A stretch of 64,000 nt of DNA from Candidatus Paracaedibacteraceae bacterium. Lineage in GTDB: Bacteria > Pseudomonadota > Alphaproteobacteria > UBA6184. The notes beneath the pieces were generated by a model, which was not told the DNA's origin, did not search any database, and saw nothing but the letters and a program-made list of their open reading frames with translations. The position numbers and the translations under genes are program-made. Positions 43,932 through 53,003 of the stretch are shown in pieces. The stretch spans positions 186,001 through 250,000 of the forward strand of contig JACKLG010000001.1 in NCBI GenBank assembly GCA_024236035.1, written 5' to 3'. Position 1 is the stretch's first letter. Each line of letters opens with the position of its first letter.

Positions 43932-44669
43932 TTAATCCGCAATAAAATACGTAACATTCGTAACCACCCGCACCCGCAAATATGGCGAAGCTTTTCCATA
44001 TGATGATTCATATTCTGACGTATCTGTTCTTAATCGAATAGAAAAAGGCCCCTGACTTGCACGTTTTATTTTCCCAACCTTACTTTTAGTATTACTGGCC
44101 AACTCTACAGCAGACTTATATGCATTGGCTCCCGCTTCCTGCAACATCTCTGGCTTTATTTTATTTAACTTATCAAAATAAAACACAGGGGATGTGGACC
44201 CCTTAAAAATAATGCCCTGGGAAACAAACGCATTAATCACTGTTGATGACTTGTATAACCGTTCTACATCTTTTGTTTCAACTCGCAAGCTTGTTTCTAA
44301 AATATATCGGGCTTGTTTTGCAGGATCAAAGCGATCGTTATACCTGTCTAACATTTTATCTTCAACTCTAACCGGTAAGTTAGTATTAATTTCCTCAGCT
44401 TTAAAGCCTGCTTTAATTAATCCTTCCACAACAACTTGCTTTTGTGCAGCCGCCATTTTGTTTAATTCCAAAACATCATTACCTGCCAAAGATATATCTA
44501 AAGACAACGCGCCTGTGTTTGCTATTACATCACGTTCACTTAACCCCTTAACATCAATCGATCGCCCGTAATACGTATGATTGTTAATTGCATTAGACAA
44601 AAAATAAGCACCAATTATAATACCCAAAGCAGACAATGCCCCTTTTGTAAACGCTTCTTTATAATTCAT
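43932..44669 (-). CDS. SIMPL-domain (DUF541) protein
   Basis: 245 residues from MNYKEAFTKGALSALGIIIGAYFLSNAI, a signal anchor, followed by the SIMPL/DUF541 domain with its start DVKGLSERDVIANTGALSLDISLAGNDVLELNKMAAAQ and the C-terminal VRVVTNVTYFI strand. The domain is found in periplasmic proteins linked to oxidative stress tolerance; the molecular role is not settled. An 8-codon-longer form would start with GTG (44693), but GAGG lies at proper distance before the ATG at 44669. Terminator 43757-43788 follows. Confidence 0.88.
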   Translation of the reverse strand: MNYKEAFTKGALSALGIIIGAYFLSNAINNHTYYGRSIDVKGLSERDVIANTGALSLDISLAGNDVLELNKMAAAQKQVVVEGLIKAGFKAEEINTNLPVRVEDKMLDRYNDRFDPAKQARYILETSLRVETKDVERLYKSSTVINAFVSQGIIFKGSTSPVFYFDKLNKIKPEMLQEAGANAYKSAVELASNTKSKVGKIKRASQGPFSIRLRTDTSEYESSYGKASPYLRVRVVTNVTYFIAD

Positions 44670-45233
44670 TTGAGCCTCTTCTCTATAATTCACTTTTTTA
44701 GTTTAGAATTTTTTATCTTCTTAAACCAACCTTATTTCTGACAACTAGATAAAAAAAGCACCCCGCATAAGTTCAACAGGATGCGTTAAACTAAAGCCCA
44801 GTTGTTACCAAAGTTCTGGCAGCCACCGACTTTAAAAATCTTTTTTTACAGGGCCTGATGGTTGAGTATTTTCTTTCGGTAAATTTACTTCATGTAAACG
44901 GGTACAAAAACTATTGGTATCGCCAATAGTTAACCCTGATAAAGAGCTGCCCTCTTCCATGCACATAGCAGCAGAAGCAGCCATTTTCTGGCAGTGTTAG
45001 CTCCAAACAGTTGAACACCTGCATACACATATTTTACGCGCCCTTTAAATGCATTTTCTTCCAACACATTTAATAAATATTTCCCACTTAAATTTTCTTG
45101 CGGATCTGCTACTGTCTTATGCATAACTTGGAATCCAGAAATTTTATTAAATTATTTTTATAAAGGCTCTTTTTCTTCTCATCATGAAATTTTTCGTTTA
45201 TAACAAAAACTAGAACAAACAAGGCACATACTA
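44670..45233. other. Gap between the SIMPL gene and polA
   Basis: About 560 bp. The only content I can support is the frameshifted small gene at 44832-45124; the polA promoter must lie in 45125-45233. Confidence 0.6.
44832..45124 (-). pseudogene. Small gene broken by one frameshift
   Basis: From ATG 45124 the frame reads MHKTVADPQENLSGKYLLNVLEENAFKGRVKYVYAGVQLFGANTA and would end after an odd Leu/Trp-rich tail at 44930. Shifting frame near 44990 gives QKMAASAAMCMEEGSSLSGLTIGDTNSFCTRLHEVNLPKENTQPSGPVKKDF-stop, a normal-looking protein sequence, so a ~97-residue gene probably lost its frame here (or the base is a sequencing error). The family is not recognised. No signal peptide. Confidence 0.55.
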
Positions 45234-47981
45234 ATGACCTCTTCCCCTGCAAAAACGCTTTGCTTAATTGACGGCTCTGGTTTTATATTTCGGGCTTTTT
45301 ATGCACTGCCCCCATTAACCCGGACTGACGGCACCCCCACAGGGGCAGTCTTTGGCTTTACCACCATGTTAATGAATTTAATTGAAACCCATCGCCATGA
45401 TTTATGGGCTGTAATTTTTGACGCTAAACGCAAGAACTTTCGTCATGATCTTTACCCTGATTACAAAGCTAACCGGTCAGCCCCGCCACCAGAACTCATC
45501 CCTCAATTTCCCTTAATTCGTGAAGTATGCAAAGCCTTTGATGTCCCTTCAGTTGAAATGGAAGGATACGAAGCAGATGACTTAATCGCCACATACGCTT
45601 ATCAAGCTGTACAAGATGGATATGATGTAACGATTGTGTCAGGTGATAAAGATTTAATGCAATTAATGAACTTAAATGTAGAATTATTTGATCCCATTAA
45701 AAACCGTCGTTTAACCCATGAAGACGTCTTTAAAAAATTTGGAGTCACTCCAGAAAAAGTGGCCGATGTACAAGCATTAATGGGTGACCCCACAGACAAT
45801 ATTCCAGGCATCCCAGGTATTGGACCAAAAACAGCCTCTGAACTTATCACGACATATGGTGACTTAGATTCTCTTTTAAAAAATGCGCACACAGTCCCAC
45901 AAGCAAAACGTCGCGAACTATTACAAACACACGCAGACGCCGCACGCCTTTCAAAACAGCTCGTTCTGTTAAAGCCCGACGTCCCCGTAACAATCCCATA
46001 CCAAGAATTAAAACCAAAACCTATGATCCGTGAAAAAGTCATCGACTTTATCAACCTGCAAGGGTTTAACCGCTTAAAATCAAGAGCTCTAACATTCTTT
46101 GACAACCATACCAATAATGAAAAACCCGAACTAAACCACACAGTTCTGGCACCTAAATTCAAAATGGTCAATACCCTTCAAGATTTAGAACACGCCATTA
46201 AACACATTGAAACAGCAGCACAGGTGGCCGTTGATACAGAAACAGATGGGCTCAACACATTAGAATGCAACCTAATCGGTATATCTTTATCGTGGAATGC
46301 AGATGAAGGAATATACATCCCTCTTCAACATAAAAACGCAGAAGGCACCATTGAACCTAACCAATTAACGATTAATCAGATTCAGCCTTACCTATCTACT
46401 ATATTTCAAAACCCCGGCATCTTAAAAATTGGGCACAATATAAAATTTGATGCGGAAGTATTATCAAATCACAACTTGCCCTTAGACACCACCATAACTG
46501 ATACCATGGTTATGTCGTATACGTTGGACATGGGGCGGCACAATCATAGCCTTAATGAGCTTGCCTTAAAATATTTTGATTATAATATGGTCCTGTATAA
46601 AGATACCGTCGCCCAAGCCCACAAAATTGGTCGCAAAGAATCAACCTTCGATTATGTCCCCTTGGACATTGCAACCACCTATGCAGCTGAAGATGCTTGG
46701 ATGACCTTTGTATTGCATGACACGTTAAAAAAACGCCTTATTAATGAAAAATGCACCAGCCTTTACCTTTCCTTAGACAAACCATTAATTCCTGTAATTA
46801 TTAATATGGAAATGGAAGGCATAAAAATCGATATACCTTACCTGCAACACTTAACCCAAACATTTGAAGAAAAATGTAAACAATTAGAACAGCATGTTTT
46901 TCAATTGGCAGGCCAGGAATTTAACTTGGGGTCCCCCAAACAATTATCAGAAATACTGTTTGATCACCTTAATCTTCCCACAGATAAAAAGAAAGGTAAA
47001 GCCGGCCATCACAGCACAGACAGCGACGTATTAGAAGGCCTTGCCCATCAGGGGTATAAAATAGCTGAGTATTTATTAGCTTGGCGCCAATACAATAAAC
47101 TTATCACAACATATACCAAAGCATTACCCGAAAAAATCTGTGCTAAAACAGGCCGCGTCCATACTAACTTTGGGCTTACAATTACAACCACCGGGCGACT
47201 ATCTTCATCTGAACCTAACTTACAAAATATTCCGATCCGCACAGAAGAAGGTAAACTAATTCGAAAAGCCTTCATCGCAGATAAAGGCCACAAGTTGGTT
47301 TCCTTTGACTATTCTCAAATTGAATTACGTTTGCTGGCCCATATTGCCGATATACCAGAATTAAAAGAAGCCTTCCAAAACAATCAAGATATTCACGCAC
47401 TAACAGCGTCTCACGTGCTGGGCATCCCCGTAGAACAAATTACACCCGACCAACGCCGCAGCGCAAAAGCCATAAACTTTGGCATTATCTACGGCATCAG
47501 CGCATTCGGGTTATCTAATCAATTAGGGATCACCAGAACGCAAGCTCAAACATATATTGATGCCTATTTTCAACGCTACCCAGGTATAAAAACATATATG
47601 GACAACACCATCCATCAAGCCCGCACAGATGGTTTTGTAACCACATTATTAGGACATAAATCCTATATTAAAGGCTTAGATGATCGCAACTACTCAGTCC
47701 GGAACTATGCAGAACGACAAGCCATCAACGCCCCCATTCAAGGTTCCAATGCGGACATCATCAAAAAAGCAATGATTCAAATTTTTGATCAAATAACCAA
47801 CGGAAAACTCTCTGCAAAAATGTTATTACAAGTGCACGATGAATTAGTCTTTGAAATTCCAGAATCCAACGTGGATACAGAAGTTCAGGTTATCAAAAAC
47901 ATTATGGAAAACGCTGCCAAAATCAGCGTACCAATCTTAGTAGACCACGGTATTGCATTAAACTGGGCAGATGCCCACTAA
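45234..47981 (+). CDS. polA: DNA polymerase I
   Basis: 915 residues with three domains. The 5'-3' exonuclease (1-~290) has LIDGSGFIFRAFYA, EGYEADDLIATYA and IPGIPGIGPKTASELI. The 3'-5' proofreading domain (~310-500) keeps VDTETDG near residue 330. The polymerase domain has DYSQIELRLLAHI, RRSAKAINFGIIYGIS and QVHDELVFE. It fills gaps and removes primers in replication and repair. Start ATG follows AAACAAGGCAC-like sequence, a weak ribosome site. Proofreading acidic residues appear intact, which is not universal in reduced genomes. Confidence 0.98.
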   Translation: MTSSPAKTLCLIDGSGFIFRAFYALPPLTRTDGTPTGAVFGFTTMLMNLIETHRHDLWAVIFDAKRKNFRHDLYPDYKANRSAPPPELIPQFPLIREVCKAFDVPSVEMEGYEADDLIATYAYQAVQDGYDVTIVSGDKDLMQLMNLNVELFDPIKNRRLTHEDVFKKFGVTPEKVADVQALMGDPTDNIPGIPGIGPKTASELITTYGDLDSLLKNAHTVPQAKRRELLQTHADAARLSKQLVLLKPDVPVTIPYQELKPKPMIREKVIDFINLQGFNRLKSRALTFFDNHTNNEKPELNHTVLAPKFKMVNTLQDLEHAIKHIETAAQVAVDTETDGLNTLECNLIGISLSWNADEGIYIPLQHKNAEGTIEPNQLTINQIQPYLSTIFQNPGILKIGHNIKFDAEVLSNHNLPLDTTITDTMVMSYTLDMGRHNHSLNELALKYFDYNMVLYKDTVAQAHKIGRKESTFDYVPLDIATTYAAEDAWMTFVLHDTLKKRLINEKCTSLYLSLDKPLIPVIINMEMEGIKIDIPYLQHLTQTFEEKCKQLEQHVFQLAGQEFNLGSPKQLSEILFDHLNLPTDKKKGKAGHHSTDSDVLEGLAHQGYKIAEYLLAWRQYNKLITTYTKALPEKICAKTGRVHTNFGLTITTTGRLSSSEPNLQNIPIRTEEGKLIRKAFIADKGHKLVSFDYSQIELRLLAHIADIPELKEAFQNNQDIHALTASHVLGIPVEQITPDQRRSAKAINFGIIYGISAFGLSNQLGITRTQAQTYIDAYFQRYPGIKTYMDNTIHQARTDGFVTTLLGHKSYIKGLDDRNYSVRNYAERQAINAPIQGSNADIIKKAMIQIFDQITNGKLSAKMLLQVHDELVFEIPESNVDTEVQVIKNIMENAAKISVPILVDHGIALNWADAH

Positions 47982-48004
47982 AGAAAAATGTTATCACGTA
48001 ATAA

Positions 48005-48036
48005 TTTAGGGGCGCCTTTTAAAGCTGCCCCCTAAA
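48005..48036 (+). terminator. Possible polA terminator
   Basis: TTTAGGGGC / GCCCCCTAAA stem with a short loop after the polA stop. It lacks a good T-run, so it is tentative. Confidence 0.4.
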
Positions 48037-48061
48037 CATACTTAATATTGCGCTATGGTAA

Positions 48062-48514
48062 TTAGGCCCCTTGCTCAGAATTAATTTTCATAGAAGGGCC
48101 CGACAACAGCACTAACTCCGCCGACAAATCTTTGCGCAAAGTTTCCAATATTTTTGAAAAATCTGCAGTTCCCTCTACAATACCTGGGTTTGCCTTTGCT
48201 ACCTCATTAAATAAGTCGTCTGCTGCCCAATCTTTAATTGCTGTTAAAACACCAGATATTCCCTCTCTTAATTCTTCCAAAGTTGCAGAAAAAATTAATC
48301 TGCCAAGGATATATAAAACAGGCGTATTTTCTTTATCTAACCTAAATGGTTTAACCACAGATCCACACCCTAAACATCCTGAAACTAACATTTGGCTGGA
48401 ATATGAAAGGTGGGTGCGCCTGTTAGTATTAGATTCACCAAGCACCGGTTTATGATCTGCAGCAGAAACTAAATTCATACTTACACAACTAACAATAATA
48501 AAAATTTTCCACAT
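48062..48514 (-). CDS. Small secreted protein of unknown function
   Basis: 150 residues. A signal peptide (MWKIFIIVSCVSMNLVSAADHK, cut after SAA or SAAD) is followed by a short Cys-containing segment (SGCLGCGSVVKP) and a helical C-terminal part (LEELREGISGVLTAIKDWAADDLFNEVAKAN). GGTGAG lies at good spacing before the ATG. No family recognised. Convergent with polA. It may be periplasmic or exported. Confidence 0.6.
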   Translation of the reverse strand: MWKIFIIVSCVSMNLVSAADHKPVLGESNTNRRTHLSYSSQMLVSGCLGCGSVVKPFRLDKENTPVLYILGRLIFSATLEELREGISGVLTAIKDWAADDLFNEVAKANPGIVEGTADFSKILETLRKDLSAELVLLSGPSMKINSEQGA

Positions 48515-48789
48515 CGTATCATCTCACCAAACTGAATTACAGAAACATTTCTAATACATTAATTCTTGCATACTTCAAAAATGTTCTATATTTGTTATTC
48601 TTAATTTTTTAACAAAGTTTTTAAAGCAATCCGCCCTTATTGATAAAAAACGTTTATAGTGTTAACGCATATATGTAAGTTTGACAAGTTATACCTAAGC
48701 TTTCACTAAAAAATCATCCCTCACAACTTAATGTTGCTTATAATTGAAACATTAATATATTAATAAATAGAAGTGCTTGGGATTATTTC

Positions 48790-49131
48790 ATGTCAGAAGA
48801 TGTTACAAATATTATTGATACACTTTCAACCTATGGAAGTATTACTGTTCGAAAAATGTTTGGCGGGTATGGTGTATATAAAGAAGGCAACATTATCGGC
48901 ATAATTGACGACGATCAATTATATTTTAAAAGCACCCCAGAAACAGAAGCTTATTATCAATCTTTTGGCTCTGCTCCCTTTATATATGAAGGAAAAAATC
49001 GTCCCGTAAAAATGTCTTATTGGATGGTTCCTGATGCCGTCATAAAGGATCCTACCCATTTAAAACAATGGGTAGAAACCGCCTACCAAGCTTCATTGTC
49101 CTCTCAGAAAAAGAAATCTGCCAAACGATAA
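48790..49131 (+). CDS. TfoX N-terminal-domain protein
   Basis: 113 residues. The fold matches the TfoX N-terminal domain: ITVRKMFGGYGVYKEGNIIGIIDDDQLYFKSTPETEAYYQSFGSAPFIYEGKNRPVKMSYWMVPDAVI. The C-terminal TfoX domain is absent. Full TfoX (Sxy) regulates competence with CRP; single-domain forms are widespread and of unknown role. A Lys-rich tail (SSQKKKSAKR) may bind nucleic acid. It converges with the following gene with only 15 bp between stops. Confidence 0.85.
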   Translation: MSEDVTNIIDTLSTYGSITVRKMFGGYGVYKEGNIIGIIDDDQLYFKSTPETEAYYQSFGSAPFIYEGKNRPVKMSYWMVPDAVIKDPTHLKQWVETAYQASLSSQKKKSAKR

Positions 49132-49146
49132 TTCATTATTTGCTTA

Positions 49147-49590
49147 CTAGCTATCTATCAAAACAAATCCTTCTTCAGTATCCTCATCACGCTTTGCCTC
49201 TACGCCTCTTTTTCTTTTGGCCGATGCTGACTCAGCTATCAAACGTGCATTTAAACTTCGCAAAGCATCCAACTCTGCCTGCATCTTTTTATGACGTTCA
49301 AAATGTCTTCTCAACTCTTTTCCTACTTTTGAAAGATGGTCAACTAAAGCAGTAGGAGGAATAATTTCTCCGGGCTTTATGTCTATCTCGATGCTCAATA
49401 CCTCCGCAGTGTTTACATCGTGTAATAAATTTTCAAGCATTGATGAATGAAAACGATATCGATCACTATAATGACATACTATAGCATCTCGTGCTGGTGG
49501 CACTTCAGTTTTGTCAGAAATATAGTCTTGGCTACAAAGTGGATAAATAAAACAATAATTAACAAACAAAAAAAAGGTTGTATATCTCAT
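49147..49590 (-). CDS. Small secreted coiled-coil protein of unknown function
   Basis: 147 residues. A signal peptide (YTTFFLFVNYCFIYPLCSQ) precedes a domain with LSKVGKELRRHFERHKKMQAELDALRSLNARLI, a coiled-coil at about 83-120, then a basic-acidic tail with KRKRG. AGGAGG lies just before the ATG. No family recognised. The N-terminal signal and charged tail are compatible with a host-directed secreted protein, but nothing shows this. Confidence 0.6.
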   Translation of the reverse strand: MRYTTFFLFVNYCFIYPLCSQDYISDKTEVPPARDAIVCHYSDRYRFHSSMLENLLHDVNTAEVLSIEIDIKPGEIIPPTALVDHLSKVGKELRRHFERHKKMQAELDALRSLNARLIAESASAKRKRGVEAKRDEDTEEGFVLIDS

Positions 49591-49739
49591 GGCATGCCTC
49601 CTAAATGCAAATGTTTCACAAATAGGGTTTCCCTTTTTTAGATTATCACGTTAATAAAAATAGTCAATACACCTGAAAAAAGGGAAACTCAGTTCATAGA
49701 TACAAAAGATAGAAGTGAATTCAACTCTCCCCTTTTTAA

Positions 49740-50480
49740 CTAAGCCATATATAACCCACCGTTAATATGTAACGTGTGACCCGTAATATAATTAGCTTCT
49801 TCACTTGCTAAAAAGGCAATTGCAGCAGCAATATCCTCAGGTTGCCCCATTTTCCCCATGGGAACCCCCATTAAAATGCGCTCTTTCTGCTGTTCAGTTA
49901 AAATGTCCGTCATTGCAGTTTGAATAAACCCTGGTGCCACCGCATTAACCGTTACATTCCGGGTTGCAACCTCAGTCGCTAAAGATTTGGTTAACCCAAT
50001 CAATCCTGCTTTTGCCGCAACATAATTCGCTTGGCCTGGGTTACCCATGGCTCCCACTACAGATGATATATTAATAATCCGTCCGTATCTGCGCTTCATC
50101 ATTGCTTTCACCGCAGGTCTACACAACCTAAACGCAGCACTTAAATTAACGGCCAATACACTTTCCCAATCATCATCTTTCATGCGCATTGCCAAACCAT
50201 CACGAGTAATACCCGCATTATTCACCAAGATATCAATTTGTTCATGGTTATGTTCTGCCATATCAAACAAAGCATTAACCGAATCCACATCTTCTAAATT
50301 ACACGGTAAAATTCCAGTTTGCCCCTTGGGTAATTCAGCTTGTAATGTTTCTAACTTGCCTGCATTGGTACCACTCATCACAACAAAAGCGCCTTGCTTA
50401 ACCAAAAAATGACAGATTGCTTTTCCAATCCCGCCAGTGGCACCCGTGATTAATACTTTTTTACCATCTAATCTAAACAT
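49740..50480 (-). CDS. fabG: 3-oxoacyl-ACP reductase FabG
   Basis: 246 residues, classical short-chain dehydrogenase. NADP-binding motif TGATGGIG at 12-19, NNAG at 87-90, catalytic S140, Y153 and K157 (SSVVGAMGNPGQANYVAAK). It reduces 3-oxoacyl-ACP in fatty-acid elongation. It overlaps fabD by 1 nt, in a nitronate-monooxygenase-like/fabD/fabG operon. acpP and fabF, which usually follow, are not here; the next gene on this strand is unrelated. Confidence 0.97.
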   Translation of the reverse strand: MFRLDGKKVLITGATGGIGKAICHFLVKQGAFVVMSGTNAGKLETLQAELPKGQTGILPCNLEDVDSVNALFDMAEHNHEQIDILVNNAGITRDGLAMRMKDDDWESVLAVNLSAAFRLCRPAVKAMMKRRYGRIINISSVVGAMGNPGQANYVAAKAGLIGLTKSLATEVATRNVTVNAVAPGFIQTAMTDILTEQQKERILMGVPMGKMGQPEDIAAAIAFLASEEANYITGHTLHINGGLYMA

Positions 50481-51424
50481 TATAATACCTCTTTTAATAC
50501 GGTCTCAACATCGCTGGGGGTTTCTACAGTATATGAAGATGCTTCAGGTAATATCCGCTTAACCAAACCTGTTAAAACCTTTCCTGATCCAACTTCTATA
50601 AAATGTGTAACCCCTTCCGCACTCAATTTCATAATAGTTTCACGCCAACGCACACGCCCAACAACCTGTTGTACCAATAAGGCCTTTGCTTTTTCGCCCG
50701 TCGTTACACGATCACACGTAACATTTGCAATTAACTTTCCCTGCAATATTTCTGATACAGTTACATTTTCTAATGCTGCCTGCATTACCTCTGCCGCTGG
50801 TTGCATTAACGCACAATGAAATGGAGCACTCACCGGTAACGGTAACGCTCTACGAAAACCAAACTCAGATGCCTTTTCTACAACCTGCTCAATCGCAGTC
50901 TTATGCCCACTTACCACAATCTGTTCTGCAGAATTATCATTTGCAACAGAACACATTGAATCACCTGTTGAAACTAATTCACACAATGCCTCTGCCTGAT
51001 CTATTCCGCCAGCACCAATCAGCGCAGCCATACCCCCAACACCAACAGGGACAGCTTGTTGCATTGCATCCCCACGAATACGTAATAAGCGTGCTGTATC
51101 TTGCAATGTAAACGTATCAATCGCGGCATGGGCAGAATACTCACCTAAGGAATGTCCGGCAAAATAAGCTGCCTTTAAGTCTTTTGACGCATGCTTTTTT
51201 AACACGTTAAACGCCGCTAAACTTACAGTCATTAAAGCCGGCTGAGTATTTCGTGTTAATGACAACGCTTCCATTGGACCATTAAACATAACATCAGACA
51301 GTTTTTCTTCTAACGCATCATCCACCAATTCAATAACTTCACGCGCCTCAGAAAAAGCTTCACATAACAGCTTCCCCATTCCTACAGCTTGCGATCCCTG
51401 ACCTGGAAACAAAAAGGCTATCAT
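50480..51424 (-). CDS. fabD: Malonyl-CoA:ACP transacylase
   Basis: 314 residues. FPGQGSQAVGMG near the N-terminus and the nucleophile S92 in AGHSLGEYSA. The catalytic His is probably in PVSAPFHCALM. It loads malonyl groups onto acyl carrier protein. It begins 13 nt after the nitronate-monooxygenase-like gene and overlaps fabG by 1 nt. Confidence 0.97.
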   Translation of the reverse strand: MIAFLFPGQGSQAVGMGKLLCEAFSEAREVIELVDDALEEKLSDVMFNGPMEALSLTRNTQPALMTVSLAAFNVLKKHASKDLKAAYFAGHSLGEYSAHAAIDTFTLQDTARLLRIRGDAMQQAVPVGVGGMAALIGAGGIDQAEALCELVSTGDSMCSVANDNSAEQIVVSGHKTAIEQVVEKASEFGFRRALPLPVSAPFHCALMQPAAEVMQAALENVTVSEILQGKLIANVTCDRVTTGEKAKALLVQQVVGRVRWRETIMKLSAEGVTHFIEVGSGKVLTGLVKRILPEASSYTVETPSDVETVLKEVL

Positions 51425-51437
51425 TTTATTCTCCTAT

Positions 51438-52841
51438 TTATGCACCAGTTAAGATGCGATCAAACAATTGCTTTACCGTTGGCACAAACCCATTTGCATA
51501 AAATGGATCCGTCGCAAACCGATACGCGTTGTGACCAGCAAACATCAAGTTATGATCAATGTCATCCTCATGCACCGCATCCTGTAATGTTTTTTGAATA
51601 CAAAATGACCGTGGATCAGGTTTATGTCCAGTCGTAAATGGTTCCTCTTGCAACCAGTTTGAAAACTGACATGCGCTTAAACACCCCATGCAATTTATCT
51701 GATCTTGCAAAATTTGCTGTGAACTTTCGGTCGTCACAAACACCATCGTTTCATCCGGTGTTTTTAACCCTTCTGTAAACCCCTGGCCTATCCACGTATT
51801 TACTTTTTCAACATCTTCAGGTTTAAAATAAACCATCCGTTGACGGGGCCCCATCGGAACACCCGCAGTAAATACGTCATCCGCAGCACCACTATATGCA
51901 ACTTGTCGGTTACTACGATCAATCAAATCCTGCAAAAATGTGTTCCGCACTGCAGAAGAATAAAATCCTGTGGGGCTAAACTTATTTAAAAACACATCCC
52001 CGTTTTTCAACGTTAATAATTTTTGTTTCCAAGATGGCGGAATGGGACTTTCCTGCGTTAACAACGGCCGGGTACCAAACTGAAATGCAACAGGCCCAAC
52101 TTCAGGATTATCAATCCAATTTGACCATTCATTTAATTGCCAAACTCCACCCGCCATAACAATGGGTATCATCGCCAAACCAAATTGATTCATTAATTTG
52201 CGTAATTCAACCACACGTCCATAAGGATCCTGGGGAACTAAAGGATCTTCACTATTCGACAACCCATTATGGCCACCCGCTTTCCACGGATCTTCATAAA
52301 CAACACCGCCTAAAAAATCTGATAATTTACTGTAAGACCGCTTCCACAATGCATTAAACGCACGGGCAGATGAAACAATCGGATAATAATGCACCTTATA
52401 TTTTGCTGCAATTTCAGCCAATTTATATGGCATGCCCGCACCACACGTTACACCATCAATTAACCCTTTTGCCTTATCCAAAATGCCTTCTAAAATACGT
52501 TGAGCACCACCCATTTCCCACAACACGTTCATATGAATACGCCCATTTCCCTTGGACACATCTCGTGCTATTTTCGCTTGCTCAACACCGCCCCGAATTC
52601 CAAATTCAATCAATTCTTCATGGCGTTCTTGTCGGTTTTTTCCTTTATATTCAATGGTAACTAATTTCCCGTCAGCGTCATAAAAATCCGCATTCACACC
52701 TGAAAACGTACCAATTCCATCCTGCGCAGCCCAACTGCCAGCAGTAATGCCATTTGTAACTCCAATGCCTTTTCCGCCTTCAATCAAAGGAAAAACTTCT
52801 TTGGCAGACATCACTAACTTATTTATAATGTTCATAAACAC
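51438..52841 (-). CDS. Nitronate monooxygenase-family flavoprotein (possible FabK-like role)
   Basis: 467 residues. A TIM-barrel FMN protein of the 2-nitropropane dioxygenase family: it has GITAGSWAAQDGIGTFSGV, GVTCGAGMPYKLAEIAAKY, YEDPWKAGGHNG (the family GGH) and IPIVMAGGVW plus VAFQFGTRPLL. The C-terminal ~110 residues add a cysteine pair, INCMGCLSACQFSNW, absent from short members. FabK enoyl-ACP reductases belong to the same superfamily, and the operon with fabD-fabG makes that role possible. It could equally be a nitronate oxidase. Confidence 0.75.
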   Translation of the reverse strand: MFMNIINKLVMSAKEVFPLIEGGKGIGVTNGITAGSWAAQDGIGTFSGVNADFYDADGKLVTIEYKGKNRQERHEELIEFGIRGGVEQAKIARDVSKGNGRIHMNVLWEMGGAQRILEGILDKAKGLIDGVTCGAGMPYKLAEIAAKYKVHYYPIVSSARAFNALWKRSYSKLSDFLGGVVYEDPWKAGGHNGLSNSEDPLVPQDPYGRVVELRKLMNQFGLAMIPIVMAGGVWQLNEWSNWIDNPEVGPVAFQFGTRPLLTQESPIPPSWKQKLLTLKNGDVFLNKFSPTGFYSSAVRNTFLQDLIDRSNRQVAYSGAADDVFTAGVPMGPRQRMVYFKPEDVEKVNTWIGQGFTEGLKTPDETMVFVTTESSQQILQDQINCMGCLSACQFSNWLQEEPFTTGHKPDPRSFCIQKTLQDAVHEDDIDHNLMFAGHNAYRFATDPFYANGFVPTVKQLFDRILTGA

Positions 52842-52930
52842 TCCTACTTTATAGGTCCTATATTACCTAAAAATTTGCGCTTCCTTCCTTTATATATCAC
52901 AGAAATCTTACTGTACAGTCCGAACGCGCA

Positions 52931-52971
52931 AAAACCTTCTCCCCGTTTATTTTCATTCGGAAAGAAGGTTT
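52931..52971 (-). terminator. Terminator downstream of pnp
   Basis: AAACCTTCTTTCCG / CGGGGAGAAGGTTT stem with a T-run on the minus strand, about 30 bp after the pnp stop codon. Confidence 0.75.
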
Positions 52972-53003
52972 CAGCAAAAAAACAACGTAACGTTATTTTT
53001 ATC

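Noticed and set aside
48751..48764. ATTAATATATTAAT palindrome
   Set aside because: All A/T in a very AT-rich gap; no information content to support an operator.
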